Below are positions 35,527 through 44,098 of a stretch of DNA of 64,000 nucleotides, piece after piece. How positions within the stretch are numbered: position 1 is the stretch's first letter; each line of letters opens with the position of its first letter. The notes beneath the pieces were generated by a model. The model searched no databases. It was not told where the DNA came from and was given only the letters and a program-made list of their open reading frames with translations. The DNA comes from Parabacteroides massiliensis (GTDB lineage: Bacteria; Bacteroidota; Bacteroidia; Bacteroidales; Tannerellaceae), in contig NZ_LT700189.1 of assembly GCF_900155425.1 (NCBI RefSeq), positions 1,419,787 to 1,483,786 on the forward strand. The letters are read 5' to 3'. The position numbers were made by a program, and so were the translations under genes.

Positions 35527-36290
35527 ACATTAAGTATCGCTTTTCCCCACAACTCTCCCAAGACTGAAGTTCCTTTTTTGTTAGGATGCAAATAGAAAGT
35601 TCCGGCATATCCCTCTTCGGGAAAGTATTCGTCTTTATAATGCGCCTTGAAATAATCGAAACCATTCGTATCTCCCATAAAGACCTGTCCGGGAAAGCGT
35701 TTGGAATAATCGAGAACCAATGCTTGCAATTCAGGATAATAACTTTGCAGGCGATTCAACCCCTCTTCCAAATATTTGGCTCCGTTGTATGTATTCGGGC
35801 TGTACCATACTGGCCGGTGCAATACGATCTTACAGTTCGGATAGAGCACCAACAACTTATCGATAATCGTTTTCATATTCTCATGATACGTGGCGGGAGA
35901 GACCGGAGCACCGTTCGGCCCGGTTATGGCACTGTCGTTCGTTCCAAGCATAATGGAAAAGATCAAAGTCGCCCAGGTTTCATCTTTAAACTCATCGGCA
36001 ACCCGGACTACCTTCGGGAAAAGAGACTCCGTCTGGGGAAGGAAATCAGTCGTCGTACTTCCGCTTACCCCTTGGTTGGAATAGCGGACAGTTCCGACAG
36101 CCGGTTGCTTGCGCAAATATAAAGCTGCTTTCACAGGAGGTGCGTCATGTTGCGGATTTTCCAACAAAGCCCCTTGCGTTATGCTGTTCCCGATAAATAC
36201 GATATTCAGATTCTTCTTTTCTTCTCCTGCCATATAACAACAGATTGTCATACAGAACAACAGGCCTATAACTTTTCGGATATTTTTCAT
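35514..36290 (-). CDS. SGNH/GDSL-family hydrolase
   Basis: The 258-residue exported hydrolase has a signal peptide (KVIGLLFCMTICCYMAGE). Block I reads IVFIGNSITQG with the nucleophile Ser, block III is MLGTNDS with the Asn, and the C-terminal His motif falls at FYLHPNKKG. Family members are esterases, and in Bacteroidales often carbohydrate acetylesterases. No PUL is adjacent, so the substrate is open. It has a single-gene promoter at 36315-36322. The last three residues fall in a dispersed repeat. Confidence 0.86.
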   Translation of the reverse strand: MKNIRKVIGLLFCMTICCYMAGEEKKNLNIVFIGNSITQGALLENPQHDAPPVKAALYLRKQPAVGTVRYSNQGVSGSTTTDFLPQTESLFPKVVRVADEFKDETWATLIFSIMLGTNDSAITGPNGAPVSPATYHENMKTIIDKLLVLYPNCKIVLHRPVWYSPNTYNGAKYLEEGLNRLQSYYPELQALVLDYSKRFPGQVFMGDTNGFDYFKAHYKDEYFPEEGYAGTFYLHPNKKGTSVLGELWGKAILNVIDN

Positions 36291-36314
36291 AATTCATTTT
36301 TTTCTTACCTTCTG

Positions 36315-36322
36315 CAAAGGTA
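36315..36322 (-). promoter_or_regulatory. -7 promoter motif of the SGNH hydrolase gene
   Basis: The minus strand reads TACCTTTG, fitting TAnnTTTG, 25 bases before the start at 36290. Confidence 0.5.
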
Positions 36323-36385
36323 GGAAAAAATTCATTTACTTCCGGATGTTCGCCCCCCAATTTATAACAACTAAGATTGGGTCGA

Positions 36386-38233
36386 TTATTCGTGATAAAG
36401 AGGTAACGTAAAACTAAAAGTAGAACCCCTCCCGACTTTAGACGTTGCAGAAATCGTCCCACCCATTTTCGTAACCAAACCTTTACAGATGGCTAATCCC
36501 AAACCGATGCCTTGTTTATAGCCTTTTAACTGGACAAAACGGCCAAAAATATTTTCCAGCTCCGATTCCGGTATTCCGCTACCGGTATCTGTCACATAAA
36601 AACGGACAAAACGATCCCGGATTCCACAACCAAAACGGATACTACCCTTTTCGGTATATTTGGCTGCATTAGTCAATAAATTAATAAGCACCTGCATCAT
36701 CCGGTTCTTATCCATATTCAGGACTATTTCGGGACAAGGATCCAATACCAGCGTGACATGTTCGGGTACACGAAACTGCATGGTTTTATATATACCGTGC
36801 ATCACCGATGGCAGATGATTATCTACATTATTGAAAGTCAGCATATCCGATTCAATTTTGGATATATCCAGGATATCATTAATCAGATTAAGCAATAATT
36901 CATTATTCGCTTTAATCAGGCTCATGTATGATTCCCGAAGCTCGGGATCCTCTTCCAGGCTCAGAAGATCGGAAAAGCCTACGATCGCATTCAACGGAGT
37001 CCGGATTTCATGCGTCACATTGGCAAGGAAAGTCGATTTGAGCAGATCGGCATTCTCTGCTTTCTCTTTTGCCTTTATAAGCGACTCTTCATACTCCACA
37101 TACTTCTGATTATCGATCACACAACCAACAATCAAATTCGTTTTACCGTCTTTATCTTTTTCGAATGCTTTGCCTATAACCTCATAACTCCGGTACTTCC
37201 CATCATCATCTTTTAAGCGAAAATTAACCGAATGTTCTCTCAAGTCCTTATCCCGGATCTCATTAAATAAAAGAAAGAAATCCTGCCGGTCCTCAGGATG
37301 GCGCAAGACAGATAGAGAACGACAGATATAACGATTACGTTCCAGAAGATGATTATTCACACCGTAGAATTGAAAACAATGATTACAATGTTCTTTATCA
37401 CACGTACGGAACAATCTGAAATTGAAAGAGTAAGTCGCTATATGGCTATTATGCAAAGCAAGTTCCATCATGCTGCGGCTTTCGGACAACTGATGAGATA
37501 AGTTCCGATTTTCATTCTCTTTCTCTACGAGATCCGAAACATTACGGATATAAGCGACCACATATTTATGATGAATCGGTACCAGCCTCAATTTAAAATA
37601 GACAACCGACGCATTATGTCCGGGAATAGAAAATTCGACATTAACGGTCTCCGAAGTATCCAAACTTTCCTGCACAACCGAAGTTACCTTCCTTTTAACA
37701 GGGTCTGGATAAATAAAACCCGGCAGCTCATCGATCCGGCAGTTCAAAGCCGCCGGCGTAATACATGTCTCGGAAGCATAGGTAATAATACGTTCGACAA
37801 CCAATGCGCTGTTTATCAAAAGAATCGTATCGGGGACAGATTGAACAACCTTATCCGAAATATCTTTCAGTTCCCGCATTTTTTTATCATACCGGATCAT
37901 ACACTGGTCCGACAAATCACTATCAGTCAGCAACAATGTATAACCAATGATATTTCCTTTCTTATCAAATCCCGGGACAATCGTATATCCTATCGGAAGG
38001 CTATCAACCAAGACACTTCCGTTCTTTAAATGGTTCTTTTGCAAATCAGACAAGTAATCGGTATCAAACAAGTTATTCAGTATAAAATCATGCTGATCCT
38101 TCACCCCAAATTTTTCACACAAAGCCCGATTCATCTCCAGCAGAGCCCCCGATTCGTCATACAAGGCACCGCCAGCCGGATAGTAAGAAAAAAAGTCCGT
38201 TAAAAGTATTCGTTTCACTGATTCTTCATTCAT
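36386..38233 (-). CDS. Cytosolic PAS-domain sensor histidine kinase
   Basis: The 615-residue kinase has no TM helix. PAS-like segments fill about residues 1-380 (for example YDESGALLEMNRALCEKFGV and NLIVGCVIDNQKYVEYEESL). The dimerisation/phospho-acceptor motif is NVTHEIRTPLNAIVGFSDLL with His near 408. The ATP-binding boxes are LINLLTNAAKYTEKGSI, YVTDTGSGIP and GIGLGLAICKGLV. No receiver or DNA-binding domain is attached, and no response regulator gene is adjacent, so its partner lies elsewhere. A PAS cluster with CDKEHCNHC (near 274-282) hints at a metal, redox or heme ligand site. Confidence 0.9.
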   Translation of the reverse strand: MNEESVKRILLTDFFSYYPAGGALYDESGALLEMNRALCEKFGVKDQHDFILNNLFDTDYLSDLQKNHLKNGSVLVDSLPIGYTIVPGFDKKGNIIGYTLLLTDSDLSDQCMIRYDKKMRELKDISDKVVQSVPDTILLINSALVVERIITYASETCITPAALNCRIDELPGFIYPDPVKRKVTSVVQESLDTSETVNVEFSIPGHNASVVYFKLRLVPIHHKYVVAYIRNVSDLVEKENENRNLSHQLSESRSMMELALHNSHIATYSFNFRLFRTCDKEHCNHCFQFYGVNNHLLERNRYICRSLSVLRHPEDRQDFFLLFNEIRDKDLREHSVNFRLKDDDGKYRSYEVIGKAFEKDKDGKTNLIVGCVIDNQKYVEYEESLIKAKEKAENADLLKSTFLANVTHEIRTPLNAIVGFSDLLSLEEDPELRESYMSLIKANNELLLNLINDILDISKIESDMLTFNNVDNHLPSVMHGIYKTMQFRVPEHVTLVLDPCPEIVLNMDKNRMMQVLINLLTNAAKYTEKGSIRFGCGIRDRFVRFYVTDTGSGIPESELENIFGRFVQLKGYKQGIGLGLAICKGLVTKMGGTISATSKVGRGSTFSFTLPLYHE

Positions 38234-38427
38234 GATATCTTTTGACTTATAGGGATTTTATGCAAAGTAAATCAAAGTTTGGGATAAAGAGTACATATTG
38301 TGATAAAATAACATTCCGGGATATGTCCTGAATTTATCTGTTCCCGTACAACAATTGAAAATACGGAAGGAACAAAGGGATGGATTACTTTGTTATGATA
38401 GTAATAAAACAAAAACTGAATAATAAT

Positions 38428-39060
38428 ATGAAAGCATTAATTGGTAAAAAAGCGCCGGAGTTCCATGCCCCTGCCGTAATCAACGGAAACCAGATTGTCG
38501 AAGATTTCTCTTTGGAACAATACTTAGGTAAAAAACATGTCGTAATGTTCTTCTACCCGATGGACTTTACATTTGTCTGCCCGACAGAACTGCATGCTTT
38601 CCAGGAGAAGTTGAGCGAATTTGAAAAACGTGACGTAGCCATAGTAGGTTGCTCCGTCGATTCCGTATATTCACACTTCGCCTGGCTGAACCAAGATAAG
38701 AACAAAGGGGGAATTCACGGTGTCAAATATCCCATTGTTGCAGACTTTTCAAAAACAATTGCCGAAAACTACGGTGTATTGGCAGCCGATTATCTGACTA
38801 ACGAAGAGGGCGAAGTTGTTGCAACCGGGACTCCTGTAGCTTATCGTGCCCTGTTCCTGATTGATAAAGAGGGGAAAATCCGCCATTATGTAATCAACGA
38901 CTTGCCATTGGGACGCAATGTTGACGAGGCGATCCGCATGGTAGACGCATTACAACACTTCGAAGAGTTCGGCGAAGTATGTCCGGCAAACTGGTCAAAA
39001 GGCAAAGACGCCATGAAAGCGACCAACGAAGGTGTTTCCGGCTATTTGAGCAGGCATTAA
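38428..39060 (+). CDS. AhpC-type 2-Cys peroxiredoxin
   Basis: From ATG 38428 the protein is 210 residues. The peroxidatic Cys is in DFTFVCPTELHAF (about residue 50) and the resolving Cys in EVCPANW near the end, so it is a typical 2-Cys enzyme that reduces hydrogen peroxide and alkyl hydroperoxides. It starts MKALIGKKAPEFHAPAV. The 16-codon upstream extension in frame lacks the conserved start and was rejected. No AhpF gene follows, so a thioredoxin or NADH system elsewhere must recycle it. Confidence 0.92.
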   Translation: MKALIGKKAPEFHAPAVINGNQIVEDFSLEQYLGKKHVVMFFYPMDFTFVCPTELHAFQEKLSEFEKRDVAIVGCSVDSVYSHFAWLNQDKNKGGIHGVKYPIVADFSKTIAENYGVLAADYLTNEEGEVVATGTPVAYRALFLIDKEGKIRHYVINDLPLGRNVDEAIRMVDALQHFEEFGEVCPANWSKGKDAMKATNEGVSGYLSRH

Positions 39061-39209
39061 TCCTCCATTCATAAGAAAACAGTAGATAGTCGGGCGTTCA
39101 TCGGGCATATTCTGTTTTGGTATGCTTAATATCCGGTCTTTTTCTCTTATTTTACAAAACATACTGCTATATATTTAACGATACTGCCCGGCTAATCTAC
39201 AAAAAGTCT

Positions 39210-39217
39210 TATATTTG
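39210..39217 (+). promoter_or_regulatory. -7 promoter motif of the M64 peptidase and peptide genes
   Basis: TATATTTG fits TAnnTTTG, 37 bases before the peptidase ATG at 39254. No other promoter motif was found before the short ORF, the LanC-like gene or the glycosyltransferase gene, so one transcript is possible. Confidence 0.5.
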
Positions 39218-39253
39218 CGAATAAGAATTACACACATAATAACGCATACTAAT

Positions 39254-40537
39254 ATGAAAATAAAGATTTCACTATTGCTTCTTGCCGTTCTCTGCAACTT
39301 CTCCGTATTTGCCCAGAGTGACTTCGATAAGTATTTCGAAAAGAAAAGCCTCCGGGTGGATTTTGCCTTGAGTGGCAACCTAAAATCACAATCGGCTGCT
39401 ATCCAACAACTACGGGAAGAACCGGTATGGGGAGGTCCGGTCAAAAACCTGATCGATAAGTCGGGCTACGGCGGCTACTATATAAATGTATATGACAAGG
39501 CTACGAATAAGCTTATTTATTCACGCGGCTTCAATACGTTGTTCGAAGAATGGCGTTCGACGGAACAAGCCAAGACAGAAACACAGTCCTGGACAAACAG
39601 TGCTTCCGTTCCTTTCCCGAAAACACCTGTCTATATCGAGATCACGGCACGAGACAAGGCAGACATGCAATTCCACCCGTTGCTGAAACAGGAGGTCGAC
39701 CCCAAAAGTATCTTCATCGACCGGGGCAAGCTGAAAGACAATAAAGTGCATCAGATACAGAACAACGGAGATTCGTCGGAAAAGGTGGATCTTGTTTTCA
39801 TTGCAGAAGGATACACGGCAGACGAACAAGAAAAATTCGTAGCTGATGCAAAACGGTTTACAGAAGCCTTGTTCGCAACTCCTCCCTATACGACACGTCG
39901 CAACGACTTCAACGTATGGGCTGTCTGCCTGGTATCGGAAGAATCGGGTACGGACGTTTCGGGCAAAGGGATCTTCAAGAACACAGCTCTCAATTCCGGT
40001 TATTATACATTCGGCGTGGACCGCTATCTGACAACACCGGATATGAAATCGATACGCGATGCCGTCTGGAACGTACCTTGTGATGCAATTTTCCTACTGA
40101 TAAACACAGATATGTATGGCGGTGGCGGTATGTATAACTTCTATGCTTGCGGGACAGCCGACAACCCGCGGACACCGGTCGTCTTTACGCACGAGTTCGG
40201 ACATAGTTTCGCCGGCCTGGCAGACGAATATTTCTCTTCTGAAGTCGCTTACCAGGATTTCTATAACCTGAAGTACGAACCATGGGAACCGAATATCACG
40301 ACTCTGATCGACTTCGACAGCAAATGGAAAGACTTGTTGCCCACGGGCACTCCTGTTCCTACCCCGCTCGATGCCGGACATAAGGACAAAGCCGGAGTGT
40401 TCGAAGGAGGCGGCTACTTGTCCAAAGGCATTTATCGCCCGATGGATCATTGCATGATGCGCGATTACGCCCCGTTCTGCCCGGCCTGCTCACGGGCCAT
40501 TCTTCAGATGATCGATTTTCTGACGGATAAGGAATAA
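39254..40537 (+). CDS. M64-family (IgA peptidase-like) metallopeptidase
   Basis: The 427-residue exported zinc peptidase has a signal peptide (ISLLLLAVLCNFSVFAQ), an N-terminal beta-rich domain (about 20-170) and a catalytic domain. The active site is VFTHEFGHSFAGLADE, an HExxH variant HEFGH with a downstream Asp, as in the M64 family. Family members include an IgA-cleaving protease of a Clostridium. The start at 39254 is set by the signal peptide. Its stop lies 3 bp before the 58-codon peptide ORF, so it may belong to the peptide locus. Confidence 0.9.
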   Translation: MKIKISLLLLAVLCNFSVFAQSDFDKYFEKKSLRVDFALSGNLKSQSAAIQQLREEPVWGGPVKNLIDKSGYGGYYINVYDKATNKLIYSRGFNTLFEEWRSTEQAKTETQSWTNSASVPFPKTPVYIEITARDKADMQFHPLLKQEVDPKSIFIDRGKLKDNKVHQIQNNGDSSEKVDLVFIAEGYTADEQEKFVADAKRFTEALFATPPYTTRRNDFNVWAVCLVSEESGTDVSGKGIFKNTALNSGYYTFGVDRYLTTPDMKSIRDAVWNVPCDAIFLLINTDMYGGGGMYNFYACGTADNPRTPVVFTHEFGHSFAGLADEYFSSEVAYQDFYNLKYEPWEPNITTLIDFDSKWKDLLPTGTPVPTPLDAGHKDKAGVFEGGGYLSKGIYRPMDHCMMRDYAPFCPACSRAILQMIDFLTDKE

Positions 40538-40540
40538 TAC

Positions 40541-40717
40541 ATGAAAACATTTAAGAAAATCGAGTTCAACTCTTGTAAACACAACAAAGAAGAGACAAAA
40601 GACATTCAAGAAAAACATTACGGTGGATATGCGTACATCCATAATATTTCCTCCGATAACACTTACAGTTATTTTTTGCCTCTTCCAACGACATGGCTTC
40701 TGATGGAATATGATTAA
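40541..40717 (+). CDS. 58-residue candidate peptide precursor with Gly-Gly leader
   Basis: This short ORF, starting ATGAAAACATTTAAG, is easily missed by length cut-offs. The charged N-terminal 27 residues end in HYGG at 26-29, matching a double-glycine leader cleavage site. The predicted core of 29 residues is rich in Tyr, Ser, Thr, Asn and Pro (ISSDNTYSYFLPLPTTW), contains no Cys, and ends WLLMEYD. It lies between the M64 peptidase gene (3 bp) and the LanC-like gene (28 bp), both on the same strand. I read it as a ribosomally made, post-translationally modified peptide precursor. The call rests on position and the motif, not on a family match. Confidence 0.55.
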   Translation: MKTFKKIEFNSCKHNKEETKDIQEKHYGGYAYIHNISSDNTYSYFLPLPTTWLLMEYD

Positions 40718-40745
40718 TCAAATTTGATTTGCAATATCATCATCT

Positions 40746-41423
40746 ATGGGGAAAATCCATTTGACAGAAAAAATATTAGCATTTCTCCTTACAAATTACA
40801 GCTATGCTTCCGGAATAGGTTTAATGCACGGCAAAATGGGAGGAGTGCTATTCTTTTTCCTGTATGCACGTTATACAAGAAACGACATTTACGAAGAGTA
40901 TGCCGAGATGTTGATGGAAGACATCTACAATAACATAAATGAAGAAATTCCCATTGACTTCGAAACAGGCTTATGCGGTATCGGATGGGGAATCGAATAT
41001 CTGCTTCAAAACAAATTGGTAAATGGGAACTCCGACGAAATACTCATGAATATCGACCGGAAAATAATGGAAAGAGCTCCTTTAAGAATCTATGATTACA
41101 GCATGGAGAACGGATTGGGAGGCATTTTGCTTTATGTAAACGCAAGAATCAAATCCTATAAAAGAGAAATGCCTTTCGATCTCCGGTATTTGACAGAGCT
41201 AAAAACAAAAATAGATACGCTAATCACAACAGACCGCTTATTCCACCAAAACATAAACGATTTCAAAAAGATGATGGCTGGCCAGATTGATTACAATACA
41301 CCGGCCACCCTTCCGGATTTTCTATTTGGCATAATACCGGAACAAATAGACAAGGTTTCGAACTATCCTTTAGGTATTCATAACGGGCTGACCGGATTCA
41401 TTTTAAAAAACATGGCAAGATGA
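40746..41423 (+). CDS. Short LanC-like alpha-toroid protein
   Basis: The 225-residue protein has four glycine-rich inner-helix motifs of the LanC fold: GIGLMHGKMGGVLFF, TGLCGIGWGIEYL, NGLGGILLYV and HNGLTGFILK near the end. Full LanC cyclases have about 400 residues and a zinc site made of a Cys and a Cys-His pair. This protein has a single Cys and no Cys-His pair, so zinc-dependent lanthionine formation is unlikely, and the putative core has no Cys. It overlaps the glycosyltransferase gene by 4 bases (ATGA). It may be a peptide-binding or modification partner. A+T content is high for this window. Confidence 0.68.
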   Translation: MGKIHLTEKILAFLLTNYSYASGIGLMHGKMGGVLFFFLYARYTRNDIYEEYAEMLMEDIYNNINEEIPIDFETGLCGIGWGIEYLLQNKLVNGNSDEILMNIDRKIMERAPLRIYDYSMENGLGGILLYVNARIKSYKREMPFDLRYLTELKTKIDTLITTDRLFHQNINDFKKMMAGQIDYNTPATLPDFLFGIIPEQIDKVSNYPLGIHNGLTGFILKNMAR

Positions 41424-42637
41424 AACACGTCTACATATTCAACTCTTCGGCCCGAGGTGCCTATTATGGGATCGGGACATACATAAAGCAATTAGTCGAT
41501 GTCTTAAGACGAACAGCGTATAATGTCACCGTTGTCAACATTATTTATCAAGATATCGAATTTGATATCTGCCTAAAGGATTCGATCAGATATATTTCAA
41601 TACCGGCCCCTATCATCCCTAAAAAGAGGTTGAACAATGAAGGATTTGAAAAAAGCATTCCTTTCATTCTATATCCATACGTAGCCCCAAACGAACAGAA
41701 TATTTTTCATCTGAATTACATGGGAGATAAATATCTCGCCCAATATCTCCGCTCATTATTCACCGGCTGTTCCATAATCTTAACGGTCCATTATACGGAT
41801 TGGAGTTTATCTTTATCCGGTAACCGTTCCCTGCTACGACAGATTCTAAGAAAAGAAGGCAAAGAACTTGATCTCCGATCTCAAACAATCTTAAGCAATC
41901 TGGCACAAGAAAAAGAGTTATTGGCCATCTGCGACAAAGTTGTTGCAATATCCCAGCATTCTTATCGGGACCTGATCCAAATTCATAAAGTCGACAAAAG
42001 AAAAATAACACTCATAAATAACGCTTTAAAAAGATCCCGTATTACAAGCGATGAGAAAAGGGAGAAGACCAGAAAAAAACTGTTGATAGCACCCAATGAA
42101 ATCATACTCCTTTTTGTCGGGAGGTTAGACATTGTCAAAGGCCTCGATCTCCTAATCAATACGGTCAAACATTTAATAAAAAGATATCCCGACTTACGTC
42201 TTATTGTCGCCGGAGAGGGAGATTTCAGTAAATACTTATCTGCATCATCCCCCCTTTGGACCCAAATCACATTCACGGGTTTTCTTTCTCCAAAGAGCCT
42301 GCAAGAATTATACACGATTGCCGATATCGGCATCATACCGTCGTTACATGAAGAGTTCGGTTATGTGGCAATCGAGATGATGAACCATAAGATTCCAATC
42401 ATAGCCAATAATACTACCGGCCTTTCCGAGCTCATCGATGACGGCATCAATGGATTCAAAGTTCATATTCATTCCCGTCAAACCACATGCAAGGAATTAG
42501 TAGACAAAATCATTTATTTAATAGAAAATCCGGACATTAGAAAAAACATCGGAGAAAAGGCCCGGAATAAATTAAACAGCCACTACAATATAAGATTTTT
42601 CGAAAAACAAATGCTTGCATTGTACAACTCTTTATAA
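41420..42637 (+). CDS. GT4-type glycosyltransferase of a peptide system
   Basis: The 405-residue GT-B retaining glycosyltransferase has the C-terminal GT4 motifs LFVGRLDIVKGLDLLI and SLHEEFGYVAIEMMNHKIPI (the E-x7-E sugar-nucleotide motif). The opening HVYIFNSSARGAYYGIGTYI resembles TIGR04157, a glycosyltransferase of the GG-Bacteroidales peptide system as I recall it. With the LanC-like gene overlapping it and the GG-type ORF upstream, it is the candidate enzyme to glycosylate the peptide. The gene is A+T-rich: two sampled 60-base lines gave about 32-38% G+C against about 52% in the peptidase gene. Confidence 0.8.
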   Translation: MKHVYIFNSSARGAYYGIGTYIKQLVDVLRRTAYNVTVVNIIYQDIEFDICLKDSIRYISIPAPIIPKKRLNNEGFEKSIPFILYPYVAPNEQNIFHLNYMGDKYLAQYLRSLFTGCSIILTVHYTDWSLSLSGNRSLLRQILRKEGKELDLRSQTILSNLAQEKELLAICDKVVAISQHSYRDLIQIHKVDKRKITLINNALKRSRITSDEKREKTRKKLLIAPNEIILLFVGRLDIVKGLDLLINTVKHLIKRYPDLRLIVAGEGDFSKYLSASSPLWTQITFTGFLSPKSLQELYTIADIGIIPSLHEEFGYVAIEMMNHKIPIIANNTTGLSELIDDGINGFKVHIHSRQTTCKELVDKIIYLIENPDIRKNIGEKARNKLNSHYNIRFFEKQMLALYNSL

Positions 42638-42643
42638 GACAGA

Positions 42644-44095
42644 TTACTTCAAACGGACCGCTTCACCATTTTTGCTGATGTCGATCAAATCTGAAGTATC
42701 GATCTTGATTTTTCCACGAATAAGTTCGGGGATATTGAATGAGAAGAGAGAACGATCATAATAGTCCGTCTCTTCCTGAGGCAACAGGAAGGGTTTCCCA
42801 GGTACTCCATTCGCATCCAGATAACAAATGTAAGGCCGCGTATACAGGCCGTCATCCCGCCGGCTGCTGAAAACGAACCACCGGCTGTTGCTGCTCCAGG
42901 AATGATAGCTTTCCACATCGTCGCTGTTCACCTGAAGAAGGAAATCCGTCTTACGCGCCAGCATATCCAACAATCGCAAATCTGCATCTTTGTGCCAGAT
43001 CGAGAAGTTGCCATAGTCCGAAACCGTGTACATCAGGAAACGGCCATCGGGCGATACCCGCGGGAATTTCGCGCTTCGTCCTTCTTTCTCCGCGTTGTAA
43101 AGCGTATCTATCGTCTGGCCGAAACTACGTTTTTCAGGATCGAAAGCTATGCTTTGAAGGTTGTAGCGGATTTCCCGGTACGATTCAGGCATCAGCTTCG
43201 CCTGGGCGGAACAGAAATACAACCGCCTGCCGTCCGGTGAAAAGGCTGGATAAGTTTCCATATTCTCTTCCGAAGACAAGTGGGGAGCCGTTATGATTTC
43301 GTGCTTCTCTACATCATAGACCACTACATCCGACCGGTTGTCGAACACCTCCACCCGGTTCGCATCCGAAAGGTGGAAATCCTGTTTCGTATCGTTTGTC
43401 GAGAATGCGACATACCGTCCGGACGGGTGCCAGGCGGGATAGACCAAAGCGGAAACTGTCTGTCCCGTCTCCGTATCCAGTTTCTCTATATGGCCGTCCG
43501 TCAGCAGGTAGGTCCCGGCGTGTAGCGCACGTTGATGGAAAAGCATCCGGTCCGGATTCTGCATGCAGAAGGAATGGCAGTTCATGCAATTATTGTTCGT
43601 CAACTTATTGTCGAGAAATGTCTCTTCCGTAAAATCTTCCAAACAACGCTGGTAGATCCCCATCCTGTTCCACATACGGTAGCCCGGCGCGATACGGCGA
43701 TAAACCAAATAGGGATCGATTTTATCTTTGGCTACCCGGATGGAAAAAGGAGGATATCGAAACCACCTGCCGTCTTTACGGATATAGATTCCGACCGTAA
43801 GGGTTCCTCCTGCCGATGCGTCCAACAGCCGGCGCCACTTCTTCTTCGGGATTTGGAAAGAACCGTTGTCCGAATCCACACGCACCTGCAAACCCTTGCC
43901 GGTGAAAAGGGCTGTCGCTTCGCAAGGAACCTTCAACTTAAAGTTCAGCGGGGCGATATTGCAGGGGACCGCGACCTCTTTATAATCAGGAAAGATTTCT
44001 ATTTCTTCATCCGCATCCTCCGCTCCGGACAACACTTCGTTGCATGATAAGAAGGACACCATACAAGACCACAACAGGTAATATAAATACTTCAT
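42644..44095 (-). CDS. Beta-propeller lipoprotein with one heme c motif
   Basis: The 483-residue protein has a lipoprotein signal (MVSFLSC), an N-terminal beta domain and then NNNCMNCHSFCMQ, a single CxxCH heme-binding motif near residue 175. The second half has PD40/TolB-like propeller repeats (YPAWHPSGRYVAFSTND, YPAFSPDGRRLYFCS, FPRVSPDGRFLMYTVS, SYHSWSSNSRWFVFSS). A single heme on a propeller lipoprotein suggests periplasmic electron transfer or sensing. It is the second gene after the DUF6057 gene (3 bp). Confidence 0.8.
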   Translation of the reverse strand: MKYLYYLLWSCMVSFLSCNEVLSGAEDADEEIEIFPDYKEVAVPCNIAPLNFKLKVPCEATALFTGKGLQVRVDSDNGSFQIPKKKWRRLLDASAGGTLTVGIYIRKDGRWFRYPPFSIRVAKDKIDPYLVYRRIAPGYRMWNRMGIYQRCLEDFTEETFLDNKLTNNNCMNCHSFCMQNPDRMLFHQRALHAGTYLLTDGHIEKLDTETGQTVSALVYPAWHPSGRYVAFSTNDTKQDFHLSDANRVEVFDNRSDVVVYDVEKHEIITAPHLSSEENMETYPAFSPDGRRLYFCSAQAKLMPESYREIRYNLQSIAFDPEKRSFGQTIDTLYNAEKEGRSAKFPRVSPDGRFLMYTVSDYGNFSIWHKDADLRLLDMLARKTDFLLQVNSDDVESYHSWSSNSRWFVFSSRRDDGLYTRPYICYLDANGVPGKPFLLPQEETDYYDRSLFSFNIPELIRGKIKIDTSDLIDISKNGEAVRLK

Positions 44096-44098
44096 AGA

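Noticed and set aside
40746-41423. Class I/II lantibiotic cyclase
   Set aside because: No zinc ligands and no Cys in the candidate core peptide.
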